Shown here: positions 27,701-38,268 of the stretch, in pieces | Position numbering within the stretch: the first letter of the stretch is position 1 | Layout of the letters: the number at the start of each line of letters is the position of its first letter | Source: Casuarius casuarius | Lineage: Eukaryota > Chordata > Aves > Casuariiformes > Casuariidae | Direction of reading: 5' to 3' | Assembly: GCA_003342895.1 (NCBI GenBank) | Contig: PTFA01000195.1 | Coordinates: 434,001 to 498,000 of the forward strand | DNA length: 64,000 bases | Notes under the pieces: generated by a model | What the model was told of the DNA's origin: nothing | The model's input: the letters and a program-made list of their open reading frames with translations, nothing else | The model's database searches: none | Program-made: the position numbers and the translations under genes

Positions 27701-28465
27701 CCTTTCTGCTTCGGACTTTCACTTTTGGATTCCTCCTTCTCTAGCTGCAGGTATATCTCCCCATTCCCTCCGACAGCACTGCACTGCTGTGTAAAATGGA
27801 GTTTATTTTCTTTGGGCATTGTTGTAGCAGCCTTCTGCAGCAGTTTAAAATGACATTATGTCAATTATATATAAAAAAATTAAAGAAATAATAATAGCAT
27901 CTCATGGGACAGTCATCTTTTCATTTGAAATAACAATAGAAGTAAAGTTTCCTTAAAGTGGCACTTCAAGGGATAGGAATCCCACAGCATTTCTGTGGAT
28001 CTGAGTAGATGGGGGAAGAAATAGAAAAGACATCCCACACTTTTTTCTATGTTATTTTTTTCCTATAATTACCAATAGCCCACTATTAGGTTTCAGGGAC
28101 AAAAATAACTCCTAGACCATCTAGATATCTGATCAGAACTAGTCTTTTCCCCCCTGGCAGCAGTTTGGAAAGATGATTCTCAAGGCACCTGAAGTCTGTA
28201 ATTGTCAGATCACTCATTCCCATGGAGAAGTCCAGGCAGGTGGTATCTACCCCATGATTATTTCTGTTGCTGTTTCACCTGGTTCCCACATCATCCAAAA
28301 ATGTCAGAGCTGGCACAATGGCATATCTGTATTTCTGGGACGAAAGGAGAAGGGTATTGGAAGGGGTTAACTCTATCCATGCTGGTGAAAGCAATGTTAA
28401 CTTCTGTGTTTAATCTCTCATTTCCAAACTGCTGCTGTGTGGTTTTTGTAATGTGTAGAGGCCCC
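24798..28465. other. Gene-free tract
   Basis: No supported gene. The only notable composition feature is a pyrimidine-rich patch at about 27.6-27.74 kb, listed separately. Overlapping ORFs at 26.9-27.3 kb are Ser/Pro/Leu-rich and lack recognisable domains. Confidence 0.5.
27600..27738. repeat. Pyrimidine-rich low-complexity patch
   Basis: The plus strand is dominated by C and T (CTTTCT, CCTCC, TTTTTCCC, CTCCTCTTCTTCC). It explains the Ser/Pro/Leu ORFs on the plus strand and the Glu/Lys/Arg-rich ORF on the minus strand, neither of which looks like a real protein. Confidence 0.7.
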
Positions 28466-28469
28466 AGGT

Positions 28470-28720
28470 GGGAGACAGGTCCCCATGTGTGAGGTGCTGT
28501 ACAAACACATTAAATTCCCTGACTTGAAGATCTTACAGTGTAAGTAGAGAAGACCAGGGAAAGGCTGGAGGGTAGAGGCAGAATGAGCACAATCTTTGTT
28601 TTACAGCAAACAGCTAAATTAAATGGTGTCCCCAGTGGGCTGAAAGAAATCTGAGGTAGAAATGGACATTGAACATCGATTACCTGAACCTCAGTGTTTT
28701 GCTCATAAAGCAGTTTAGTC
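28470..28720 (-). repeat. MIR-like SINE remnant
   Basis: The plus strand reads like the antisense of an old tRNA-derived CORE-SINE: gaggtgctgtacaaacacat, then cttgaagatcttacagtgta, a ttttacag...aaattaaatggtgtcccc section, and an eroded end. Diagnostic words (gctgtacaaacac, ttacagtgtaag) are intact. The rest is strongly diverged and the limits are approximate. Confidence 0.5.
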
Positions 28721-29336
28721 TTCAGGCAAAATCTGGCCTCAGGTTTGATCTTTCAATAACATTTTTTACTTTCTTATCATTTTTAGAAGCAATGGGCTTT
28801 CACACTGATGCATTGTAAGGTAGACCAGGCACAAAGGAAGAGCAATTCTCTGCCCATTCATATGCAGCCGTCTCTTGTGCAGAGCACAGCAGGTATATAA
28901 CAGCTACCTAGCCATACTACTGAGAATAAAGAAGACAATGTTTAGCTGATACCTGGGCAGAATGACTAGCAGGTGGGGTCTAACCTTCATTCTCTTATAG
29001 AAGTGTTATCAGATTTTTAATGATCACAGAGTAGGCAAAGGACATACACAGATTCCCTCTCTCTTTTTCTCTGTGTGCATCTGTGTGTGGGTATAAGATC
29101 ATGTCTGTCTCTGGCAGCTGGGCCATGCCTAGGAGTGTAGAATAAGTGATCTACTAATAGAGGATAGTAGAAAGCTCCTTTAGATCAAAAGATAGCAGTC
29201 TGTGCCTTTTCTTTTTCTTCTTCTTTTTTTTAAAAAAAAGCTGAAAAAGAACCAGGTTCTATTCTCAGCTTTACTGCTGAAGATGGGTGATTTGTCTCGT
29301 AATTGTGCTCGCTGACTGCAGCAGATGGATTCATTA

Positions 29337-29515
29337 CTAGGGCTGGTCAGAAATCTTTCAACACAATGTGTTTGTGTGTGTGTGTGTGTGTGTGTCTGTG
29401 TCTGTGTCTGTGTCTGTGTCTGTGTATGTCTGTGTGTGAAAATGATGAATCATCAAAACTGAAACTTTTCATGAAGATATGCCAGTGCAGATGAAACTTT
29501 TGTTATAGAAGTTTT
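29337..29515. repeat. AT-rich dispersed element with agggctggtc terminus
   Basis: It starts with agggctggtcagaaatcttt, which I recall as one end of the AT-rich dispersed bird/turtle element seen at 1.2 and 44.4 kb. It is followed by a GT repeat and then by aaactgaaacttttcatgaa-type sequence. Reverse-complementary end sequence (ttttcaaccagagcag) occurs near 44,540, which suggests inverted termini for the family. That is inference. Confidence 0.4.
29372..29438. repeat. (GT)n / (TCTGTG)n compound microsatellite
   Basis: About 13 GT units are followed by five TCTGTG hexamer units and a short GT tail. The hexamer probably arose by expansion of a point-mutated GT repeat. An apparent CVCVCV/CLCLCL protein here is low-complexity. 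Confidence 0.92.
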
Positions 29516-32500
29516 CTCAGCTCCCACTGGGACTTGTGATTAAAATCAGAGAAAGCAAAAGCTTCTCATCTTGGGGTAACCCGAGAGATAGCATATACGG
29601 GCACTGAGGTTTTGAGGTTCCTTTGTGCTTTTTCTGAACTGTGTCCTTTCTGAACTAAGTGGAATAGAATATAGAATTATTCTGCACATTTCCTTATATA
29701 CGTGTGTGTACATATAGAAATGTAAACAGAGGAGAACTTCAACAAGGTGGGGGGTGTTGAGAGAAAGACGATAGTATGCTGAACACTGTTAAATGAATGC
29801 AGATCGTGTCCCCTATTAAAGCCACCATATGCCTTTTTGAAGCCAGAAAAGCATTTGTGATCTCCAGAGGGAACAGCTTGCTCATTACGGACCCTTCCAC
29901 CCAAATCCACCAGATCCCATTCCTTTTGTTTCAACAGAAATTACCAAAATAATCCAGAGGGACTAATGCTCAAGGAAAAGTCTTGAAGGCAAAGTCACTT
30001 AGCTCATGACCACAGCTGAAGAGTAACATTTTACAAGGAAAGGAGGTCATGAGCCTAGTTATCTGCTCATGTTTATACTCCGTAAAGCCTTTTCCCCTCT
30101 GAGTGTTTGTTTAACTTGTGTATAAACTATTGCTGATTGTACTGCTGCCTTTGGGAGCCAATCTTATGCATGACTTACCCTGTGCATAAAGAAGTTTGTC
30201 TTGGACCTCCTTAGCAAATGTTCAGTCTAGACTCTAATCAGCATAGATAGAGACACTTCCAACAGGAGCTACAACCAGCAAGAGGCCTATTTAAAACACC
30301 TTTTTTAAATAGGACAAGGCAGCTTGTTAATGGGCCCGGAATTTGGCCCTGGGGTTTCAGTGTATGACACATGTAAACGACAATCTCACTGTAGCAATGG
30401 GAGGAGGAAATCGATAAGACTGTCCAATCAGAGAGAACAATAACAGGGAACAAATGAAGGATCACTGAGTATTAAAACCCTAGACTGGGATTTTCTTGGA
30501 GTAGAGCAGGAAGGAAGAGAAGGAAAAGGTGTCAAAACTTCTATTCTAAAAATGGCATGAGAGTCAATAAAAACACATTTCAGTAATGGAATAAGAGCAA
30601 GAAGATCTAGATGAACTTGGCAGCAAAGGTGAGCTAAGCCCTACCAAAGAAAAAATAAGTGTAGCCCCAAAGTACTGCCAAGGCCAGCTCTAACTCTCAG
30701 CAGCTCTACCACCTCCTTTGTGCTTACTTTTTCAGACCAGTCCTAATGCAGTTGAGGCTATTCCATTTCTAGCCTCCTTCACTACTTCTATAGCAATTTG
30801 TTTCTGATTTATAAATATTTTTCCTCGTAAGCAAAACTCTGGAATATATAGTTATGAAATCTTCTGGCAGATTATCTAACAGGTACCATCCCCTCACAGG
30901 ACAATCTGTAACATGCAAATTCTAGCAAGCTTGTTCTCTGAGATGATTAGCACTTTGGAGTCCACAAAGGTCCCTATGTCTGTAATGTTGTCCAGGGTGA
31001 ATCAAATTATATTAACATTAGTTAATTTTAATTGTAAATAAGGTTTGGCACTCATCAAGTTAAGTTTGCTCCTTACTACTGTTCTTTACACCACCTTAGA
31101 AAAGTATATTCCTTGCATTATGAAAGCTAGAGGTCCATTTTTTAGGTTATTTACTCCAGCATTTTCAACCTTTTTTAATCCAAGGACCATTCACCAATCC
31201 AAGACCATAAAGGATGTGTGTTACAACTTGTGTAGAGCTGCCACAATGTTTTTCATCCTATAAATAAATAAAAATTAAGGTAAGCTTTGAGCATATGATT
31301 AATGTTCTTTCATGTGCATCTTGTTTGTTTACCCGCTTTACATGCATGTGCATGTTTATATAATGTATAGATAAAAAATATTACATGAAACACAGATCTA
31401 CTCTAATTCTTTACTTCTTTCCATGAAGTCAGCGCAGGACTCCCTCTTCCCACCCAAGGTATATTTTTTATACCCGTGTCCAAATTTAAATGTCACAGGC
31501 TATTTGGCTTTCATCTATATTATCTTTGTGATATCCTCTTTATAGTCAAGGGTGCCATCTATATCCTGATCCTCTTCCATCATTTTATGTATTTATTTTG
31601 GCAGAAACATATTAGTATATTCTGTCAGGACAAAACTTTGCACTATTTGATCACTCCTTATTTGCATATTTAATAGCCCCCATTAGACAGACTCTGAACT
31701 AATTAGCCAAGCATCTGTAATAGAAAACTCCTGTTTCCTGTTTTCAGAACTAAGAAACTAATGGCTAAAGCACTACTAGAACAATTAAGTAATAAGAAAA
31801 ATACTGTGTTAAGATTGGCAATAGAGCAGCCACCATAAATCACTGTAATAATGACTTGCAGCTCAAAATATTTAATTAGATAAGAAAAGCAACCTACACA
31901 CTATTTCTTTTGGCTACAAAATAGAGATGCTCTGAGAAAAGACAAAGAACATAGGGTATATAGGCTATATTTGAAATTAACCCAGTTTTTTTTAATAAGT
32001 TTGTTTAATGTAGGTGACAAAAACAGTCCTGAGGAAAAATGAACCAACTCATAGGTTTTACTAAAATTCTATCTACCTCTAGCTACCTTCACTTTATTTA
32101 CATAACACCTAAATATATAGGTTAAATATATGGAAAATTATGAAATGTAGGTCTAGCCTAATCTTCAAAAGCCCCAACGTGCCTTATTCATTTTGATTTC
32201 AACACAGGCATTGGTGCCTAAATCACTTCAAAGTCATGGATCTTAGGGATGTGATTCTGTTGCCCAAACATTGATTTCTAATTTAAGATATTGTAGGTTA
32301 TGCTACCTCCCTCCAGCTACTGTTGGAGAAAGGATTAAAGAACATTAGATGTCCATGTTTAGGCAACTGAATTTTGCCCCAAGTTATTTCAGTTCCTTTT
32401 GAGCCCTTAATTCAGCATTTATTTCCAATTTTTCTTCATCATGAATGACTGAAGTAGTCAAAAAGGGTAGGTTTCTAAGTATCATTATCACTTTTTCCCT

Positions 32501-32639
32501 TCAAAAAGTAGAATATGATGCAATGAATTAATTGGTCAGCACAGTCTTTCAAAAATATGTCCATTCTGAGACATTACCTCAGTAAGATTCTATCATTAGA
32601 ACTGAGAAATTTCCTTGTAATGAACTGAATGATTAACGG

Positions 32640-32985
32640 TGGCAAATAGCCAGATGGAAAGTAAAACTAATTTTGATGGGAGTTTTCAGTCAATTTTGTT
32701 TCACTAACATGTCAAAATTCTCAAACAGTGAAAAACAACAGAAATAAAATCAACACTTTCTATTGAGCATTAATAGATGATCTAGATTCGCAGTCAATTT
32801 GGAAAACCTTAATGGTTGAAATGGGTTCTTCCAGGTCTGAAGTTGTTTCTAGCTGTAGTTTCCATAAAAGAAATAAAGTAGCAAGCTAACAAAGGCAAAT
32901 ATGAATGAAAAATGGCCTTTTTGGAAATGTTTCAGAAAATAAATGATTTTTCATTTTTCAATTCAGTCCCTCAAAAAAACTCTTG
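32640..32985. repeat. Possible AT-rich hairpin-element remnant
   Basis: The patch has dense TTTTGAT, CAAAATT, GAAAAAC and TTTTTCATTTTTCAATT words on both strands, similar in style to the 1.2-kb element. Boundaries and family membership are uncertain. Confidence 0.25.
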
Positions 32986-34932
32986 CTATTTTAATGTATG
33001 TACTAGTTCTTTCTGTCTCTATGTTCTCCAAAGTTCATTTTCACTAGCCAGCCATAATATCAAAGGCCATATTTATCTTTTTGTTTTCCTTTTTAGAAAA
33101 TAAATTGAAAAATCTTATAATAATGTCCTCTGCAAAAATAAGTGAAACAGTTGTATATTTTTAACATATGTGAACCTTTTGCTTTTTATTTTCAACTCAT
33201 ACTAACTGAATTACCCAAACTATCTAAGATTAGATTTTTTTGTAAAGTAAGTGCAGGAATGGTAAAATTAGTTTCCTGAAAAGGCATGATACCTTGCTTA
33301 ACTTCTGCTCATTACTACTCCGAATTTAGTTAACACTGTAATGAAACCAGGAATATGCTTAAAGCTATGGAACTAAATAATGGTATATTTGTAAAAATAA
33401 TGGAACTACCTAATTACTTAATGCTAAGAACATGTTCAAGTATTTTAAAAATGTGGGTCTATTATCTACCTAAGCACTAGCAAGAGATATAATATCTTTA
33501 AATACCTTTTACTCTTGAAATAGTATCATCATATTAACTACACGCTTGTATTAACTTACCATTACAAAGTACCTTAGGACTCATTTTGTACCTAAATTTT
33601 CTTTAATTTGTTTTGTTTTTCTTCCCTCATGTCTTTGTAAATTACAGAATTCTCCAAAATAAGCAAGCATGAAAAATCCTCTAAAGAAACTCAGGTTTCT
33701 GGGTACATAGCTAATCCCCTGATCTTCAAATACATTCCTTGCAGGATTGAACACAGCTCTACATTACGGTAAAAAGGAGAGAGCAATCTTCCATTTATTT
33801 GTTTGTTTGCAATTAAGAACGAGGTTTTTTGTGAGCAAGCTGTAAAACAGTGTGAGTGTTCTGACAGTCATATCGGAGGGATACTATTATACTTCAGTCC
33901 TGATTTATACCTCTATCTTCTATGTCAGGACTGGACCCTAACATATATATTGTTTTTTACACCTAAAAATTGCTTTGTGTTCTCTGCCTCAGTCTAGCCC
34001 TTGCCTTTTCACACATTGTGCCCTCAATATACATCTCAGTCCTGGCCTTCAGCATGTAGTTATTCCAAACCTCTTTCTGGGTACCTCAGCAGCAACCTGA
34101 AGCAAATTTCGCCTGCCTGTGCCAGCCATTGTGGCATTGAAATGAGCATAAATGGGGATGTACTAAAGTCATTTTGAAGTGTGACTAGAGCCAGAATTTG
34201 TGCTTGGGTTTGGAGATGAAAGGCTGGTGAAGTAGCACATTGCGCTTGCCCATTATGCCGCCTGCTAGGAGACAATAACTTTCCCAAAACTTGCCTGATG
34301 CAGCCAAAAAAACAATGACACAGAAGCAGTCGTGTTTGTTTCTTATCAGCAGGGATCCTATTGCTGCAAGCTCCACAGTGTTTTGGACTCCAGTTCTACT
34401 CATCAAACCATTCCTCCTGCTCCACTCGCCAAGCAGCTTACAGAAGGCAATTAACTATTGCATAGGCATTTGACTGTAAACAATTATGGAACTCAATGTC
34501 CTGTAGCTTGTAGGGGAAAAAAAGCCCTCCTACACTGGCTGAGCTGATAATCAGTGACTTTGACAGTGGAAAACTCTGGCTCCGAAAGACGAATGAAGCT
34601 GTTTGAACAATTACCCCGTCACCATATTCCACCACAAACTGTCTTCAATTGGGAGATTATTCCTTTTACAGGGTCTGGCAGTTGATGAAATCCAAATGCC
34701 AGAAAAGAACTGGCACAGACTTTTCACTGTTCAGCTTGACCACTGCTGCCTGGAACAGACTAAGCGAATGCAAAAAAGCATGTCATGCTGCGTGCTCTTT
34801 TGAAGCTGACAATGAGAGCTGAACCACGGTGGGAGGCAAGAGAATGAGCAATGTGGTATCATTCAAATAGCCTGTGTGGCTGAACTGTACTATGCACACA
34901 GTGTACGAAAGACAGGATCCAGGCAGTTAAGC

Positions 34933-34942
34933 ATTGGGCAAT
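34933..34942. promoter_or_regulatory. C/EBP-like palindromic site
   Basis: ATTGGGCAAT matches the palindromic C/EBP consensus ATTGCGCAAT except at one central base and still fits the TTNNGNAAT form. It lies 65 bp from the HNF4-like inverted repeat. A ten-base match alone is weak evidence. Confidence 0.25.
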
Positions 34943-35006
34943 GTGGAAACTTCATATTAAAGAGTATCACAAAGCAGACCAGCAATCAGCACAGTTTTGA
35001 TAATGG

Positions 35007-35033
35007 CACAAAGTTCATGCTGCGAACTTTGTG
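35007..35033. promoter_or_regulatory. Inverted HNF4-like half sites, perfect 10-bp arms
   Basis: CACAAAGTTC at 35,007-35,016 and GAACTTTGTG at 35,024-35,033 are exact reverse complements separated by 7 bp. The left arm extends to CAAAGTTCA, which matches the HNF4-type nuclear-receptor core. The right arm holds the same core with one change, facing the other way. The inverted repeat is certain; its use as a binding site is inference. Confidence 0.35.
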
Positions 35034-35831
35034 GGAAAAGCATCATTTGATGTAAGATATGCAGGCAAGACTTTAAAATCGCTCCATTAAATGTCATGAT
35101 GCCTTTGGAGCTTGTGTCAGAGGTTTCTTCGCTGTGACAAAAAGTGATCTCCTGGGCCAGACCAGCTGCATTATTTAATCCCTTTCAAAAACCTAGTATG
35201 GTTTATAGTCACCAGATAATAATTTGTATAGGGATTGCTTACAGAATTTCCAGATGTTGCTGTAGACACTTGGCCACAAAAACCCGTCTTTCACTTTAAC
35301 TAACTGATTCCTTGATCGAGTATAATCTCAGGTGGTGAGAGGGAACTCTGTCATCTCCTTAGTGCAAAATCTTGTGCGGCTATCAGGAAGAAATCATCAA
35401 GCTTTGAGAATTGGGAGATGGTGTTGTTCTTTCTTTCATACAAGTAAAGGAAGCCAAAGAAAATATCTCGGACTAAGATCATGTGGGTCCAGATTTACCT
35501 TTAGCCACCTAACATTCCTTGGCTAAACTGATAATCTACATTCTCTCTGTGGTCAGAAGAACTACTTCAAAAGGTTGATATATCTCATCCTAAAAAACAC
35601 CTGTGTCTAAGATAGAATGAAATATCCTTTTATTGTTTATTTTCATCAGCCATTAAGGGAACCCTGCCCACCCCTCCCCCCCAAAAAGTCTAGATGCTTA
35701 AAGTTAAGTGAGGCAAATATCCCCTTCACTGATTAATATGAAGTCCAGTGAGAAGTCCTAGGGCCTGCGGAGAAGCATCCAGAGGAGGAACCTTTTCTGG
35801 AGTGCTGAGGGCCAGCCTGCGTGGAGCTGCC

Positions 35832-35865
35832 ATGAAGAGGAAGGCGCCTGGCTCGAGGGAGGAGG
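35832..35865 (+). CDS. PHF7-like exon 1 (start exon)
   Basis: ATG at 35,832 opens MKRKAPGSREE, and the exon ends in phase 1 at a consensus donor (G|GTGAGA at 35,866). The start resembles the short basic N-terminus of PHF7-type proteins. No TATA box was seen upstream. The transcription start is unknown and an untranslated part of the exon probably precedes the ATG. Confidence 0.65.
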
Positions 35866-36064
35866 GTGAGAGCAAATAGCCCCGCAGTGCCCTGCAGCCC
35901 AGGCGTGGGGTCTGGGGCAGTCAGTGTGCAGCTGCAAGTGGTGGCCAGAGAAAGGAGCTCCCCAGCATCTCTGGAGGCGGCCCTCAGGGGCAACCCCTCC
36001 AGGCCCCTTTCCCAGGCCCCGGAAAGGCGCTCAGTGCTGGTGGCATTTGCTCTGCCCACTCTAG

Positions 36065-36156
36065 CAAGTGTGCTGTGCCACCGGGGAGATGTCAACCCCG
36101 ATATCTATGGGCAGAAAAGCCACCATGAAAGCATCTGCATCCACGAGAACTGCTTG
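36065..36156 (+). CDS. PHF7-like exon 2, start of extended PHD
   Basis: The acceptor is CTCTAG at 36,064 and the donor is TTG|GTGAGT. It encodes the first part of the extended PHD, with C-H-R-G-D-V-N-P-D and CIHENCL. The codon at 36,067-36,069 is AGT (Ser) in S-V-L-C, where the family has the Cys of a C-x2-C zinc pair. A T-to-A change from TGT would explain it. Confidence 0.8.
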
Positions 36157-36247
36157 GTGAGTTCCCCCGGCGCAGGAATGCACCACGCACCAGGAATGGT
36201 CTGTGCCTCACTCATCTCGGGAGCTCTGCCACTTCTCTCTTTTTCAG

Positions 36248-36349
36248 TATTTTGCCAGTGGGCTTCCTCAGAAACACCCCAATGAGGAGGGAGCCAACAA
36301 GTACCTGCCGTGGGATATCACTCGGGCGGCGAAACAGGCGACCCAGAAG
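36248..36349 (+). CDS. PHF7-like exon 3, extended PHD linker
   Basis: It lies between TTTTCAG and AAG|GTGAAG and is 34 codons long with phase 0 at both ends. The sequence YFASGLPQK and the PWDITRAAKQATQK helix continue exon 2 (…ENCL|YFASGL), the expected PHF7/G2E3 order between the two halves of the extended PHD. Confidence 0.8.
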
Positions 36350-36586
36350 GTGAAGACTTAGCAGGGCGGCGGGGAGGTTTGTGCCAGAGCGGGCGTGGGA
36401 GAGCTCAGGCTGGGCCATGGGAAGGCAATCGGCAGTCGAGGCAGCTCCAGGCAAGGCTCCCATAAGTCCCCAGAGCTCCCGACAGGCTCCAGCAGCAGCA
36501 GCACCCTCTGTCCTTGCCACAGGTGTGGGGCAGGCCTTGGGGGCCCTGAGCATGCGTGTGACGGGGGGCTGCTGTGCTCTTCTCAG

Positions 36587-36711
36587 GTCTGCTACGTCTG
36601 TGGTGAGAGGGGGGCCACCACTGCCTGCCGGCACAGGAGGTGCAAGCGCTGCTTCCACTTTCCCTGTGGCTATGAAGATGGCTGCGTCTCGCAGCTTTTT
36701 GGGCAGTACAG
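36587..36711 (+). CDS. PHF7-like exon 4, second half of extended PHD
   Basis: It lies between TTCTCAG and CAG|GTGAGG and ends in phase 2. It encodes VCYVCGERGATTACRHRRC, the FHFPCG motif and a GC near the end. These supply the C-x2-C and H-x2-C pairs of the extended PHD; the last C-x2-H pair follows in exon 5 (FCKEH). Confidence 0.87.
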
Positions 36712-37255
36712 GTGAGGGCTGACGGTCTTTGTCCTGGTCCTCGTCTGCAACAAGCCCCCTCCTGCCAGCACTGGCCAAGCAGACGAGGACCCTCTTTGCT
36801 CTGCTCTGCAGTGACAGCTGCAAGGAGGGGCCCTGCCAGAGTCGGAGCCAGCATGTGGAGGGCTCACTGAGTGGGTGCTGGAGCACCTGGTTGGGGTGCT
36901 GGAGCAGAGTGGGACGGCCTGTCCTCAGCAATGCCCAGGGAGGGAATCCCTTGTTCTCGTCCCAGCCCAGAGCTTGGAATGCATTTCTGGCTGGGGGCTG
37001 GGAAAGCGCAGCCTTTGTCAGGCCTCGGCAGGAGTGCCCCAGGGACCATCTCAGCGGGTGAGACCAGGGCCTCTGCCAGAGCATGCCAGAGCCCTTGGGT
37101 GGCAGATAGCTTGGGAGCAAAGGGCTGTGCAGCTGGCCATGTGCATGCTGCTAGGGGAGCAGTGGGCCTCTCCACCATTTGGGGTAGGCTTGTGCACAGC
37201 TGTGGAAGGACTGAGCTCTTCCTGCCCTTGCCCACCTCTTGCATCTGCCCCGCAG

Positions 37256-37421
37256 GTCATTCTGCAAGGAGCATAGCCCCAAACAAGCAGCTCCAGCCCA
37301 CCAGGAGGAGGCCACCACCACCTGCGTCATCTGCCTGGAGCCCGTGGACGCACAGCTGTCCTTCTGCAGCATGATGTGCCCCACGTGCCAGCATGCCTGG
37401 TTCCATCGGGGCTGCATCCAG
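37256..37421 (+). CDS. PHF7-like exon 5, RING-like domain start
   Basis: It lies between CCCGCAG and CAG|GTAGGA and ends in phase 0. It begins with SFCKEHSPKQ, which completes the extended PHD. Then follows the RING-like segment CVICLEPVDAQ, CPTCQHAWFHRGCIQ, with C-x2-C, C-x2-C and H-x2-C spacing intact. Confidence 0.87.
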
Positions 37422-37505
37422 GTAGGAGGTGCTCCTGGTGCCCCTGAGGCATGGCTGGTGCCCAGCCTCACTGCCGCGCTCACGCTGCCTGTGTCTCTCT
37501 TGCAG

Positions 37506-37607
37506 GGGCAGGCTCTCCGGGCAGGCTCGTCGTGCTTCCGGTGCCCGCAGTGTACTGACAGGGAGAAGTGCCAGAAATGTCTTTGCTGGGGATCCACATC
37601 CCCAAAG
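37506..37607 (+). pseudogene. PHF7-like exon 6 with two inferred 1-base losses
   Basis: It lies between TCTTGCAG and AAG|GTTTGT. GQALRAGSSCFRCPQC completes the RING-like domain. After EKCQ the family-like sequence (EMSLLGIHIPK) lies one frame over, beginning within CAGAAATG at 37,572-37,579, so one base appears lost there. The exon then ends one base short of the phase needed by exon 7, which points to a second loss in the AAA run at 37,604-37,606. Both are in short A runs, so sequence error is possible. Confidence 0.6.
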
Positions 37608-37749
37608 GTTTGTTTCTCTTCTGTTCTCCCCCTGTGCCCGTGAGACAGAAGCAGGAGTGTGTAAGCTGGGCAGGCAGAAGGGCAGGGCCCTGCTGGGTGT
37701 GCCATTTGCCAGGGCCAGGGGCTCATGACCTTCCTTTCCTCATCTGCAG

Positions 37750-37863
37750 GAAACCAGCACGGGAGGGCGGCGGTGCCTTCTCAGAACTGTACGAGCATCA
37801 CAGTCGCTGTGACGCCCTGCGGTGCCATTATGCAGGAGGCAGGGAGCAGGCAGAAGAAGAAGG
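37750..37863 (+). pseudogene. PHF7-like exon 7, out of frame as spliced
   Basis: It lies between CATCTGCAG and GG|GTAGGT. The family-like frame begins at 37,751 (KPAREGGGAFSELYEHHSRC, then GGREQAEEEG). Spliced directly to exon 6 as it stands, the reading is instead off by two and stops at TGA 37,810-37,812. The R in PAREG and the following G look like replacements of a Trp-Glu-Asp pattern recalled from the family. Confidence 0.65.
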
Positions 37864-38268
37864 GTAGGTGCCCAAAGCAGCCACTTTCTTGCTGCCTGTG
37901 GGGTTGGAGGTGCCTGTGCACCAGTCTTGCGAGCTGCCTGAAGTTCTTGCCAAGCGGTGGAGGGAGCCTGTGGAGGGGAAAGGGAGAGCCCATTGCCATG
38001 GGGGTGCTGAGCTGCCAGGGGAGGAGGGATGCCCCTCTTGGCACTGGCCACGTGGTCCTTCAAGGAAGGGTGGGTGCGTGGGGGGCTTTGTGCGGGCTCC
38101 TTGCCCTCACCAAGGGCTCTGGGAGCAAGGACTCTGGACACTCAGGTGGAGCCAGCTCTGGCAGCTTGCTCGGGCACTGCCTTGCTCGGGTCACCGTGTC
38201 CTTGGCTGCCTCCCTGGCCTCACTGCCAGCCCTGGCTGCCGCAGCCCCCAAGCCCTTTGCTTTTGCAG

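Larger units (their letters stand above)
28721..34030. other. Gene-free AT-rich tract
   Basis: No supported gene. Listed separately are the GT/TCTGTG repeat inside an AT-rich dispersed element near 29.4 kb and a second patch of the same style near 32.7 kb. The segment 32,155-32,290 (containing gcctaaatcacttcaaagt) vaguely recalls an ancient reptile dispersed repeat, but too weakly to call. Confidence 0.5.
34031..35740. other. Repeat-poor non-coding tract, possible conserved element
   Basis: No coding exon was recognised. The stretch from about 34.2 to 35.3 kb has balanced, complex sequence with no repeat. It carries a C/EBP-like palindrome at 34,933-34,942 and a 10-bp inverted repeat of HNF4-like sites at 35,007-35,033. 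This texture is typical of conserved regulatory DNA, but conservation cannot be judged from one sequence. AT-rich DNA gives way abruptly to GC-rich DNA just after 35,740. Confidence 0.35.

Noticed and set aside
26898..27853. Cluster of Ser/Pro/Leu ORFs
   Set aside because: They derive from pyrimidine-rich low-complexity sequence and overlap in several frames. No splice-supported exon.
36212..37120. 302-codon ORF on the minus strand
   Set aside because: It lies antisense to exons 3 and 4 and an intron of the PHF7-like copy in GC-rich DNA where stops are rare. It has no recognisable domain and its residue bias mirrors the plus-strand gene.
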